A DNA stretch of 64,000 bases from Cyanobacteria bacterium MAG CAR3_bin_5 (GTDB lineage: Bacteria; Cyanobacteriota; Cyanobacteriia; PCC-6307; Cyanobiaceae), in contig JAPOTR010000012.1 of assembly GCA_026709085.1 (NCBI GenBank), positions 82,258 through 146,257 of the forward strand. Direction: 5' to 3'. The number at the start of each line of letters is the position of its first letter. The first letter of the stretch is position 1. Of this stretch, positions 24,036-32,693 are shown one piece after another. The notes under the pieces are model-generated. The model was given only the letters and a program-made list of their open reading frames with translations, was not told the DNA's origin and ran no database searches. The position numbers and the translations under genes are program-made.

Positions 24036-24602
24036 CTAGAAGCAACCGTCCACGGAAATGGTGTAGCGGAGTCCCGCGGCATCAAGTCGAGCACTGGAGC
24101 CCACTTTCACGTTCACCTCTGTCACCAGCTTGCCCTGGGGCGGATAGAAAGGTCCCAGACGGCGGTATTCGCCGGGATCCAGCAGGAGCTTGTCGCCAAA
24201 AACCTTCAAGCTGGAGCGGTCGCTGAATTTCAGGTAGGAGACCACAGGAAAGAGATCCTGCTCCACTCCCATGACAACCTGCTGCTGTTCCCCATCCTCC
24301 CCCGGCTCGGGTTCGTGGACCTCCTCACTCTGAAAATCCACCCAATAGGAGTGGTACACGTTGGTGACCGTGAAGTCCGTATTGAAATTGGTGCGGCCGA
24401 AGACGACCGTCAGCGGGTTATTGAGTTGGATCACCTTGCTGACGCTGGTTTCCCCCCCCAGTGCCTTGAGCGCCTCACATGTGCCCGTGTCGGTTTGGGC
24501 CTGGGCCGGCAGAGGTGTGCTCCAGGCCAGCACGGCAACCAGGCATGGGGCAAGGCGCCTGGCTTGTTGGCGAAGCAAGGACCAACCAACAGGTGGCGTC
24601 AT
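24036..24602 (-). CDS. Secreted hypothetical protein
   Basis: 188 residues from the ATG at 24602. A signal peptide is clear: basic start (LLRQQARRLA), hydrophobic core (PCLVAVLAW), cleavage after AQA. The mature part begins with TDTGTCEALKALGG and is mostly beta-type, with an acidic EPEPGEDGEQQQ loop and a single C-terminal cysteine (VDGCF) that may pair with the early cysteine. No family recognised. It is probably periplasmic. The reading frame extends upstream without codon-like character. Confidence 0.65.
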   Translation of the reverse strand: MTPPVGWSLLRQQARRLAPCLVAVLAWSTPLPAQAQTDTGTCEALKALGGETSVSKVIQLNNPLTVVFGRTNFNTDFTVTNVYHSYWVDFQSEEVHEPEPGEDGEQQQVVMGVEQDLFPVVSYLKFSDRSSLKVFGDKLLLDPGEYRRLGPFYPPQGKLVTEVNVKVGSSARLDAAGLRYTISVDGCF

Positions 24603-24785
24603 GGTGATGGCAGAGACGGGAGCCCTAGACAAGCACCCGGGCAAGGTTTTGTCCAGGGCCGCGGCCGGATCAACCGGCCGGGGAAGACATCTTGAGCAAA
24701 GCCCGGCTGAATATGCCTGCCCCTTATCACCTAAACAAATAATAAACATGACCAATGAGTGTATAGTAGGAATCTGATGCCGCTC

Positions 24786-25076
24786 TCCTCCCCTCCCTGG
24801 CGGTGGGTATGGACATCGGTCCGTCGTCGCCTGGCATGACCCGCAGCAGGGCAGCAGGGCTGCCTACAGGGTCGCTCCCTGGCGACTCACGGGGAGGGAG
24901 CGTTCCGGCAGCAGGGCATGGCCCGCTCCGTCACCCGCCAACCCAATCCAACCAAGCGGGAACCCTCCCTACATCACACCATATCAGTGCAGCAGGGGGC
25001 AGACCGCCCTGCTCCAACCCGTTGCCCTGGAACAGAGCAGGGGGCTGGCGCCACCGGCAACGGGCGCCACCGCCCC
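24786..25076 (+). pseudogene. Decayed fragment of an outer-membrane-barrel type surface gene
   Basis: Bases from GGTATGGACATCGGTCCG onward match 60004-60205 through several interrupted blocks (for example GACCCGCAGCAGGG, GCTCCGTCACCCGCC, CAAGCGGGAACCCTCCCT and CATCACACCAT). The frame is broken. A segment of about 60 bases around 24855-24915 is absent from the other copy. No intact frame remains, so it is a relic of the same gene family. Confidence 0.6.
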
Positions 25077-25077
25077 C

Positions 25078-25311
25078 TTACCCGGAATTGGGGTTCTTCT
25101 TCCAGGAAGCAACCTGCTTGAGATCGTTGGCTTGCAGGTAGACCCTGGTGATGGTGAGTTCCGGGAAGCGCCGCTCAGCGTCCTTCAAGGTTCCTCCAAC
25201 GCTTAACCCTTCCATGAGCAAGGTGCCCGGCCCCCCCTGTGGGTCAATGTAATCAATATGAAAAGAGCGGCGCGGGTTGCTTGTCAGGGGCTGGTGGGGG
25301 TACATGGCCAT
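25078..25311 (-). CDS. Small hypothetical protein
   Basis: 77 residues from the ATG at 25311 (alternative 25305). The composition is that of a real soluble protein: RRSFHIDYIDPQGGPGTLLM, then GGTLKDAERRFPELTITRVYL and KQVASWKKNP. No domain recognised. It lies between two decayed stretches; absence of stops, acidic/basic balance and balanced codon use argue for coding, but function and conservation are unknown. Confidence 0.5.
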   Translation of the reverse strand: MAMYPHQPLTSNPRRSFHIDYIDPQGGPGTLLMEGLSVGGTLKDAERRFPELTITRVYLQANDLKQVASWKKNPNSG

Positions 25312-25377
25312 CACACGACACATCGGAGCCAGGATCCCATGCCTCAACCGTCAAATCCCCTCTTTTCTCCCTTCGGA

Positions 25378-25653
25378 TCATAAAACTTGACCTGATGCTC
25401 CGGGCCGTTGGCTCCCATTGCGGTCTAAGCCCGACTCCAGGCACACTCCGCCATGGCAACATGGATGTCTGTGGGTAAGATATTGGGCCGCATAGGAGCA
25501 TTGACCAGTAACATCAGCATATTTGTCTGTGCCACCCAGCAGATCCATGCGGCCTGTTCCCTCGCTGTTGGCCTCGCCTAGGCCCCCTGTTCCCTGGTTG
25601 AGACGAGAAACAGCGTATCTTCCCCATCCTCCTGCGTCTCGGTCAGTGTGCAA
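25378..25653 (-). pseudogene. Possible gene remnant
   Basis: The middle of this minus-strand stretch reads SRLNQGTGGLGEANSEGTG followed by MDLLGGTDKYADVTGQCSY, a glycine-rich beta pattern that looks protein-like, whereas both ends do not. There is no good start, and the flanks are non-coding in character. I read it as a worn-down gene. The rest of 25312-25800 shows nothing else I can support. Confidence 0.3.
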
Positions 25654-25800
25654 TGCAAGGTCGCTCTTAAACTAAGACCGTCAGTGGACTCCTCTGAGAA
25701 CGCCAAACAGGATCGGAGAAAATTCCGGCCTTCTGGAAAAACAGCGCCCCGGCCACTGGAAACGATGGTGGCTCCACCTTCCAGATTCCCGCCGTAAAGA

Positions 25801-26154
25801 TTGGGACTTGCTTACGATGGCGCCCAAACTTCACGTCATGGGGCACACCGATCCCGTAGCACTCACACCCTGCAGGACTGTGAACGCAGCAAATTGGCGC
25901 ATCCCGGCGCGGCGCTGACCACCGTCTTTGGGTTGGCTGGCTTCCTGTGGGTTGAGATGCGGAGCATAAGGGCGAAGTTTAATGCGGAGATACAAGACCT
26001 GAGGGCGGAGTTCAAGGCGGATATCCAGGCCAGCGAAGGCGGATAGAACAAGCGGATTGATGAACTCAAGGATGACATGAAGGAGATCAAGGCAGACATC
26101 AAAGCCCTGTTGCTGGCCCGGGGTGCGCAGCCGTCGGCAGCGGCCAAGGCCTGA
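25801..26154 (+). pseudogene. Small membrane anchor plus coiled-coil protein, broken by a stop
   Basis: From about 25905 the frame reads GAALTTVFGLAGFLWVEMRS (one membrane helix), then a coiled coil of RAEFKADIQ type. A TAG follows at 26044-26046, after which the same frame continues NKRIDELKDDMKEIKADIKA to a stop at 26154. The segment 25911-25975 is nearly identical to 52464-52528, where another damaged copy lies. An intact cousin is at 53040-53432. The stop makes this a pseudogene unless it is read through. Confidence 0.6.
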
Positions 26155-26435
26155 GCCTGAGATGGTGCAGCACCAGCCAGGCTTTGGCCCACCGGTAGGG
26201 CCTGGCGGGGTGCGCCGTTGTGGCCCACGGATGAGAGCAATCGGGTTGGTTTATCGCGAAGGTGATGGAAGAGATGAAGATCCCATCCCGGCGACCATCA
26301 AGCTGAGGATCGTTTTGCTAAAAAACACTGGAAAATCTCAAAGCAGGTCCACATGGGATTTTGACTTCCCTGTCACAGCAAAAGGTTTTCAAAAGCTAGG
26401 GCTGGAGCAGAGGGGTCTTTCCAGTCTTTCCTCAA

Positions 26436-26765
26436 CTATAAACACACCTCCTTAATAGCATTATCAGCATCTTCTAGGGAGATTGCAAATACTTGGCTTC
26501 CGTATTTTAATGATAATCTAATAACAAATTCAATATGCTCACTTAATAGTTTTACTGTTTTAGCACGTTCTCTTCTCGTTATTCTCTTCCAAGCTCTATC
26601 AGATGCCTTCCTTCCAGCAGAACCATTGCAAATCAAAGCACTACCATCTTCGTAGAGTTGACCTGATATTATCACTTCCTTGCCATCGATTTCTGTGTCA
26701 AATCTATGCTTAAACCAATCTTTTCTCTCAAACTCTACAACATCATAATCATCGCCACGAAACAC
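26436..26765 (-). CDS. Hypothetical protein in an AT-rich patch
   Basis: 109 residues (YDVVEFERKDWFKHRFDTEIDG, cut here at the domain level; then GKEVIISGQLYEDGSALICNG). The composition fits a small soluble protein, and the base composition is much more AT-rich than the surrounding core, which suggests acquisition. No family recognised. Between 26155 and 26435 I see only further AT-rich, gene-poor sequence. Confidence 0.5.
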   Translation of the reverse strand: MFRGDDYDVVEFERKDWFKHRFDTEIDGKEVIISGQLYEDGSALICNGSAGRKASDRAWKRITRRERAKTVKLLSEHIEFVIRLSLKYGSQVFAISLEDADNAIKEVCL

Positions 26766-26780
26766 ATGGATCTCAGTGTC

Positions 26781-26972
26781 TCATCCACCTTCATCATTCC
26801 TACTGGGCGTGTCTTCTGAATAGGCGGTTTTGTCGCCATCATTCGAGGTCTCAACGACCTATTGAGCCAAAGCTGCTTGAGAGAACAGCAATAAGCCTAC
26901 TACAGCAAGCAGGCAAGTAGGGCTTTGGGGCGCGCTAGCCCTCCGGTTCTGCTGCCGCTTGCCCGCGTCCAT
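26781..26972 (-). pseudogene. Short secreted-protein gene interrupted by an amber codon
   Basis: From an ATG at 26972 the frame gives a typical signal peptide (basic GKRQQNRR start, CLLAVVGLLLFSQ core, AALAQ end). TAG follows at 26859-26861, then the same frame stays open for 25 more codons (VVETSNDGDKTAYSEDTP) to a TGA at 26781. With CAG in place of TAG this would be a 63-residue secreted protein. It could also be chance. Confidence 0.35.
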
Positions 26973-27021
26973 CGTCCGATGGTGAGGGAACCATGGGCCG
27001 TGGTAGCTTTGGGAGGATCCC

Positions 27022-28716
27022 ATGCTCTGGCTGGGTTGTGGGGCGGTGCTCACGGGATTGGTGTTGGGGGGCTTGGAGCAGTTCCTCTGGTCTCTGCCCG
27101 TGGGGGTGGGGTTGCTGCTGCTGACAACCCGTCTTGGGGGTGGGCAGAGTTGGGGGATGCGGTGCCTACCTTGTGTGCTGGTGGTGGCCTTTGCGGGCTA
27201 TGGGCAGTGGCGGGCGGAGTTGGCCCTGGCCGGTTCCACCTTTACGGCTGCCGACGAGCAGCAGGCCGTGGCGGTGGTGGCCCAGGTGCGCAGCCACTTG
27301 GTGCAGGCCTACAGCGAAGCGTTCTCTTCCCCGTCCGGTCCCCTGCTGGCCGCTCTGGTGATGGGTCAGAAGATGGCCCAGGTGCCGGACATCATCCGGG
27401 AAGACTTTCGCCGGGCCGGGCTCTCCCATGCCCTGGCGGCGTCAGGATTCCACCTCTCCGTGTTGCTCAGCAGCGTGCTGCTCATGGCCGGACAGCGGCG
27501 CCTGCTGCGGTTGGGGCTGGGGGCCCTGGTGATCCTGGGCTTTATCGCCTTGGCCGGCCCCCAGCCCTCGGTGGTGCGGGCAGCGCTCATGGCCGGACTG
27601 GGGCTTCTGCTCCTCAGTTTGAAGACCCGCCAACGGCCGGTGGGGGTGCTGTTGGCAGCGGTGATCGCCATGCTGCTGATTGCGCCGGTGTGGGTGCAAT
27701 CCCTGGGCTTTCAGTTCAGTGTGGTGGCCACCATGGGGCTGGTGGTCTCGGCCGGTCCCATGGGGGCGGGGTTGGGCCGCTGGTTGCCCCAGCGATTGGC
27801 CATGGCCATGGCGGTCCCTCTGGCGGCCACCTGTTGGACCATCCCCCTCCAGCTTCTTCATTTCGGGAAGCTGCCCCTCTACGGCATCCCTGTCAATCTG
27901 CTGCTCACCCCCGTCCTGGCGCCCCTCACCCTGACGGCCATGGTGATGGCGCCCGTATTGCTGCTGCCGCCGGTGTTGACGGGCTGGCTGCTGGCGGTGG
28001 TGCAGCCGGTGGTGGTGCTGGTGGTGCGGTGTTTCCTGTGGATGGTCCACGGCGCCGCCAGTTTGCCCATGGCGGAGGCGCCCCTGGGGCAACCCGTGCC
28101 CGGGGCGGCTGTTCTGCTGGTGGCGGCCTGCCTCTGGTGGCTGGCGCCCCGGCCCACTGGCGCAGCAGGCTGTCCCTGGCGGCGGCCCTGGCTGGCGCCC
28201 GTGTTGCTGCTGCTGGCTTTGGCCTTGCAGTTGCAGATGCGCTTTGCCGACGAGATCCGCCAACTGGGTTGGTCCCAGCGGCGGGGCGCCGCCACGGAAC
28301 GCCACAGGACGCCGGCCCCCTTCCTGGTGGCCCGCCATGGGGGCCGCGCCGCCTTGATTTCCTCCACAGCGCGGCTGCCCTTTTGCCGCCGTGCCCGCAA
28401 GGAACTCCACCGCCTGGGCCTGGACGGCTTTGACTGGATTCTGGTCACCTACCGCATGAGTGAAGAGCAAGAGCGTTGTTGGGGGTCCCTCAGCCAGCAG
28501 TTGGTGCGGGGCCATGACGGGCGCTTGGCGCCCGGAACGCGTCTGGAGAGTCCCGGGTTGGCGTTGGTTCCCCTCAGCCATGAAGCCCATGCCTACGGAG
28601 TGACGGCCGGCAGCCGCCGCACCCGGGTGCTGATCGGCCCCGCTGCGCAACGGTGGGCCGGCAGTGACGGCGCCGCCCTGCTGGATGCCTGGCCGCCGCT
28701 GCCCCCGGTCCCTTAA
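27022..28716 (+). CDS. comEC: ComEC/Rec2-type DNA uptake channel protein, shortened N-terminus
   Basis: 564 residues. N-terminal helices (VLTGLVLGGLEQFLW and onward) lead directly into the competence domain: LLAALVMGQKMAQVP, DFRRAGLSHALAASGFHLSVL, then about eight hydrophobic helices with GPQPSVVRAALMAGLGLLL and QFSVVATMGLVVS. The usual DUF4131 OB-like domain before GxLLxALxLG is nearly absent: only about 40 residues lie between helix 3 and that motif. The C-terminus is a short domain without the metallo-beta-lactamase HxHxDH signature. ComEC carries transforming DNA across the inner membrane. tRNA-Ser follows 16 bases later. Confidence 0.85.
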   Translation: MLWLGCGAVLTGLVLGGLEQFLWSLPVGVGLLLLTTRLGGGQSWGMRCLPCVLVVAFAGYGQWRAELALAGSTFTAADEQQAVAVVAQVRSHLVQAYSEAFSSPSGPLLAALVMGQKMAQVPDIIREDFRRAGLSHALAASGFHLSVLLSSVLLMAGQRRLLRLGLGALVILGFIALAGPQPSVVRAALMAGLGLLLLSLKTRQRPVGVLLAAVIAMLLIAPVWVQSLGFQFSVVATMGLVVSAGPMGAGLGRWLPQRLAMAMAVPLAATCWTIPLQLLHFGKLPLYGIPVNLLLTPVLAPLTLTAMVMAPVLLLPPVLTGWLLAVVQPVVVLVVRCFLWMVHGAASLPMAEAPLGQPVPGAAVLLVAACLWWLAPRPTGAAGCPWRRPWLAPVLLLLALALQLQMRFADEIRQLGWSQRRGAATERHRTPAPFLVARHGGRAALISSTARLPFCRRARKELHRLGLDGFDWILVTYRMSEEQERCWGSLSQQLVRGHDGRLAPGTRLESPGLALVPLSHEAHAYGVTAGSRRTRVLIGPAAQRWAGSDGAALLDAWPPLPPVP

Positions 28717-28732
28717 GCTGGTTGCATCCCTT

Positions 28733-28819
28733 GGAGAGGTGGCAGAGTCCGGTTGATTGCGCACGACTCGAAATCGTGTAGGGCCAAAACCCTCGTGGGT
28801 TCGAATCCCACCCTCTCCG
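28733..28819 (+). tRNA. tRNA-Ser(CGA)
   Basis: An 87-nt class II tRNA with a long variable arm. Acceptor GGAGAGG pairs with CCTCTCC, discriminator G at 28819. The anticodon stem CACGA/TCGTG closes the loop CTCGAAA with anticodon CGA at 28769-28771 (reads UCG). It marks the left edge of the defence island; hsdR ends 15 bases downstream on the other strand. Confidence 0.95.
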
Positions 28820-28834
28820 TTCCCGGCACGTCTT

Positions 28835-31800
28835 TCACGTTGAATCCGTCAGTTCTTCCCCCATGGCCTCCGCTTGGCGGAGCACGGTTTTGATGGCGGA
28901 TTCCTGGCGGTCGGGTGGGTATTTGTAGCGTTTGAGCATTGCCTTGATCCTGATGCGGAGTTTCGCTCTCACGTTCTCTTTGGACTGCCAGTCAATGGTG
29001 ACGTTTCTCCTGAGCATCTCCGCCAGTTCCCTGGCCATCGTTGCCAGGACGTCTTCCGCCATCAATTCCTGTGCGGACCTGTTGTCCGCCAGGGCGTCGT
29101 AGAAGGATTGCTCGGCAGGGGTCAGACCAAGGGCAGCGCCACGCTCCCATGCGTCACGGAACGTCTTCGCCATGGCGATCAATTCTTCAATCACCTGTGC
29201 CGCCTCAACGGCGCGGTTGATGTATTTGTTCAGGGAAGCCGCCAGCATCTCACTGAATCGTTTTTGCTGGACCACGTTGGTCTTGAACCTGGTTCTGATT
29301 TCATCCTTCAGAAGACGTTGAAGCAGTTCCACCGCCAGGTTTTTCTGAGGGATCCTGCTCACCTCCGCCAGAAACCGGTCGGACAGGATGCCAATGTCCG
29401 GAGTCGTCAGACCCGCAACCTTGAAAACATCCGTGATCCCTTCCGCCGCCAGTGATTCGGACAGCAACCGGCGCAGGGCGAAGTCAGGGTCCTTCCTGGC
29501 GCCGGGTTGCGCCGCCCCATGGCTTTTGATCAGCAATGCCCGGACTGCCTGGAGGAATGCCACCGCCTCGGTGTGCGCCATCCCTTCATCCATCGCGCCA
29601 CAGAGGGCAAATGCCTTGGTGAGCTTCAGCACCGTGTCACCGAACCGCCGCTTGCCGTCGGGGAGGCCCAGGACGTGATCCAGGCAGGCGGGAATGAGGG
29701 CAAGCGCCGTGCCCGGTTCCTTGAAGCCGCTCCAATCGACGGGGTGGAGCAGATCCTTGGCAATCTGGAGTTGCTCCTTGAGGATCCGGAGCGCTTCGCC
29801 GGTATCAAGCGTCGGCTTGCCCCTTCCCCTTGCTGCCGTGTAGGTGGCCAGCGCCTCCTTCAGTTGCGGGGCAATGCCGATGTAGTCCACCACCAGACCA
29901 CCCGGTTTGTCTTTGAAGACCCTGTTGACCCTGGCGATTGCCTGAGCAAGGTTGGCCCCCTTCATGGGTTTGTCCACATACATGGTGGCCATGCAGGCAG
30001 CGTCAAAACCCGTCAACCACATGTCCCGAACCAGCACCATCTTGAGGGGATCGGCAGGATTCCTGAACCGCCTCTCCAGATCCTTCTTCTGCTGATTGGT
30101 GGTGTGGTGGAACTGGAGACGCCTGGCCTCCGATGCCGATGTCGTCATCACCGCCTTGACGGCCCCCTTCCTGTGGTCCGGGTCGTGCCAATCAGGGCGT
30201 AGGCGAATGATGGCGTCATAGAGGCGAACACAGATATCCCGACTCATCACCACAACCATGGCTTTTCCCGGCTGGATTCTGGAACGCCGTTCGTAGTGCT
30301 CCACCAAGTCCTTTGCCACCTGCTTGAGGCGCGGTTCAGCACCGACCAGCGCCGCAAGCGCCGCCCAGCGACTCTTCGCCCGCTCAGCCGTGGGGACGTG
30401 GTCTTCACCGTCGAAGATTTCGTCCACCTTCTCGTCTATTGAAGGGAGTGCATCCTTCTTGAGGGCCAACTTCGCCAGACGGGACTCGTAATAGATGGGA
30501 ACTGTCGCCCCGTCGTCCACCGCCTGTTGAATGTCGTAGACGGAGACGTAGGTCCCGAAGACTGCCTGGGTGTCGCGGTCGTTCCGGGAGACGGGTGTTC
30601 CCGTGAAGGCAAGGAAGGTGGCCTCCGGCAGGGCATCCCGTAAGGCCCTCGCCAACCCGTATCTGATCTCCCCCGTTCCGGCATCGAGGCGCCCCTGGAA
30701 ACCGTATTGGCTGCGGTGTGCTTCATCACAGATCACCACGATGTTGTGGCGGAGGCTCAGGGTGGGGAAGCGACCCTCGTCCGGGTTGGGGGCGAACTTC
30801 TGGATCGTGGTGAAGATGATGCCGCCACAAGGGCGGTTGGCGAGCAGATCCCGTAGCGCCTGCCTGGAGTCCGCTTGCCGTGGGGTCTCCCCCAGCAGAT
30901 GACCCACACCGGCAAAGACCCCGAACAACTGCCCATCCAACGCCTGACGGTCGGTCACCATCACCAGGGTTGGGTTCTCCAGACGGGGATCCGTGAGCAA
31001 TTTCCCCGCCAGACAAGCCATCTCGATGCTCTTGCCAGCACCCTGGGTGTGCCAGACCACACCACCCTTCCTGTCGCCGTCGGGTTTGCTGGCCGCCACC
31101 ACCCTATCCACTGCCGCCCGCACGGCATGGAATTGGTGGTAGGCAGCGATCTTCTTGGTCACCTGCCCCTGGTCTTCTTCAAAGAGGCAGAAGGAGCGGA
31201 TGAACTCCAGCAAGCGCCCCTGGTGGAAGAGACCGCGGATGACGGTTTCCAGTTCACGATGCCTGCCCAGCGGGTCCAGATCCTGCTCCCCTGCGATCAG
31301 CCGCCACGGCTGGAACCGTTCCCGCAAGGCGCTCAGCGCCCCCACCCGTGCCTGGGCGCCGTCGCTGATCACCAGCAGAACATTGGCTGTGAACAGGTGG
31401 GGGATGTCGGTCTTGCAGGTCTGAAGCTGGTTGAACGCCGCCCAGATATCCGCCTTCTCGTCAGCGGGATTCTTCAGTTCCATCACCCCTATGGGCAGAC
31501 CGTTGATGTAGACCACCACGTCAGGGCGGCGGCGGCGTCTGTTGCCTTGAACCGTCAACTGGTTCACCACCAACCAGTCGTTGGCGGCAGGGTCGTCAAA
31601 CCCCATCACCTTGAGGCGGATGCCCATCTCCCGGTTGCCGTCCATGAACGTGATGGGCAGTCCCTGGGTGATCCAACGGTGGAACCGACAGTTGGCCGCC
31701 AGCAGTCCCGGCACGTCGGGACTGGCCAGTCGGGTCACTGCCGATTCGATCACCGCTGCCGGGACCTGGGGATTCAGGCGCGTCAGCGCCGAACGGAGAC

Positions 31801-31948
31801 GCCCTGTGAGCACCACTTGGCGGCAGTTCTCACGCTCCGGGGTGGCGCCGTCAGGCGCGAGTTGCGGGCCATGGACAAACCTGTATCCCATCTCCTGAAA
31901 CCAGGCCAGGGCTTGCTGTTCCAGGTGGTTTTCCGAGATGAGTGCCAT
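28835..31948 (-). CDS. hsdR: Type I restriction enzyme R subunit
   Basis: 1037 residues. The N-terminal nuclease domain has PDVVVYINGLPIGVMELKNP (PD-x-ExK). The SF2 motor follows with Walker A in WHTQGAGKSIEMA, motif II DEAH in VVICDEAHRSQYG, FLAFTGTPV (motif III), and RDMWLTGFDAACMATMYVDKP plus QAIARVNR (motifs V and VI). A helical C-terminal region joins the complex. HsdR cleaves DNA at a distance after translocation and works with HsdM and HsdS, encoded here at 53505-55376 and 50238-51740, 18 kb or more away on the same strand. All motifs look intact. Confidence 0.95.
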   Translation of the reverse strand: MALISENHLEQQALAWFQEMGYRFVHGPQLAPDGATPERENCRQVVLTGRLRSALTRLNPQVPAAVIESAVTRLASPDVPGLLAANCRFHRWITQGLPITFMDGNREMGIRLKVMGFDDPAANDWLVVNQLTVQGNRRRRRPDVVVYINGLPIGVMELKNPADEKADIWAAFNQLQTCKTDIPHLFTANVLLVISDGAQARVGALSALRERFQPWRLIAGEQDLDPLGRHRELETVIRGLFHQGRLLEFIRSFCLFEEDQGQVTKKIAAYHQFHAVRAAVDRVVAASKPDGDRKGGVVWHTQGAGKSIEMACLAGKLLTDPRLENPTLVMVTDRQALDGQLFGVFAGVGHLLGETPRQADSRQALRDLLANRPCGGIIFTTIQKFAPNPDEGRFPTLSLRHNIVVICDEAHRSQYGFQGRLDAGTGEIRYGLARALRDALPEATFLAFTGTPVSRNDRDTQAVFGTYVSVYDIQQAVDDGATVPIYYESRLAKLALKKDALPSIDEKVDEIFDGEDHVPTAERAKSRWAALAALVGAEPRLKQVAKDLVEHYERRSRIQPGKAMVVVMSRDICVRLYDAIIRLRPDWHDPDHRKGAVKAVMTTSASEARRLQFHHTTNQQKKDLERRFRNPADPLKMVLVRDMWLTGFDAACMATMYVDKPMKGANLAQAIARVNRVFKDKPGGLVVDYIGIAPQLKEALATYTAARGRGKPTLDTGEALRILKEQLQIAKDLLHPVDWSGFKEPGTALALIPACLDHVLGLPDGKRRFGDTVLKLTKAFALCGAMDEGMAHTEAVAFLQAVRALLIKSHGAAQPGARKDPDFALRRLLSESLAAEGITDVFKVAGLTTPDIGILSDRFLAEVSRIPQKNLAVELLQRLLKDEIRTRFKTNVVQQKRFSEMLAASLNKYINRAVEAAQVIEELIAMAKTFRDAWERGAALGLTPAEQSFYDALADNRSAQELMAEDVLATMARELAEMLRRNVTIDWQSKENVRAKLRIRIKAMLKRYKYPPDRQESAIKTVLRQAEAMGEELTDST

Positions 31949-32011
31949 CAGGCGCCGGCCTCCTCCGGCAGTGTATCGGTATGGAGGTGGGGGGATCGTT
32001 GGGCATGATGG

Positions 32012-32690
32012 TCAGTTCACGGCGGCAGCCACGGCTTGGAGAAACGTGCGGGCTGGCTCCAGTGCCTCGTGATCCAGGTTCCAGTACCCTTCCCGGGCGG
32101 CAACGCCGACGGAAGGATACGGATCGGTTTGGTTGCCAGAAAAGCTCGCACACGGGCTTTTCTGGATTGCGTACGTCCGAGTCCGGGCACTGTTCCACAC
32201 ATTTGAAGAAAGCATCGATGCAGCAGTTCTCAGGCGCATCGGCAAAGGTCTCGCACAATAAAGTCTCCAACATGCCAGGCCTGCCTTGACCCGGCAGAAT
32301 CAGAATATCAACAGCAGGTTGTCCATCCCATGAACGCTGCTCCAGTGCGTGCTCTAGGCTTGCTGTCACACTCTGAAACGCTCCCGTTGCGTTTGTCTCG
32401 GCATCCCGGATGATTCCGATGCTCTTTACATCAGCAAATCCCGATGCACCAGGAAGGCCAACCAGAAACCCGCGGAGTTGGTTCACGCCCCCAAAGTTCA
32501 TGATCTGTAACTGCTGAGATAATCCAAGGTGTTTGCACAGGATCTCGAAAAATCTGAGCGGATCTTTGCCTTCGACAAGAAGCAATGCCTCTTTGGTGAT
32601 GGGCTCCGGCTTTGGATCCGGCTTTGGAGAAGATTGTCTGACCATAGACTGAGCCTCTGGGGTTGTCGGCTGATGTTTAAGATAGTCCAT
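32012..32690 (-). pseudogene. DUF3226/TOPRIM-like partner of the adjacent ATPase, two frameshifts
   Basis: Reading starts at the ATG 32690, three bases after the ATPase stop. The frame gives a TOPRIM-type pattern: ALLLVEGKDPLRFFEIL, MNFGGVNQLRGFL, SIGIIRDAETNATGAF, ILILPGQGRPGMLETLL. Near 32158-32161 a run of four Ts seems one short, and near 32124 a G/C is missing. After restoring both, the end reads KARVRAFLATKP, then PYPSVGVAAREGYWNLDHEA and a stop at 32012. Those segments lie in three different frames. Such partners are thought to be the effector nuclease of ATPase-TOPRIM defence pairs. It could be a sequencing error instead of true decay. Confidence 0.7.
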
Positions 32691-32693
32691 CGA

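Noticed and set aside
26925..28433. 502-codon frame overlapping comEC
   Set aside because: Glycine/proline/histidine-rich out-of-frame reading of a membrane protein gene; comEC in the other frame explains the stretch.
27442..28764. 440-codon minus-strand frame opposite comEC
   Set aside because: Glutamine/histidine-rich reverse of the same gene; no start context or known domain.
28733..28835. Attachment site duplicated from tRNA-Ser
   Set aside because: I looked for the tRNA 3' end again near 55.4 kb and did not find it; no integrase is present.
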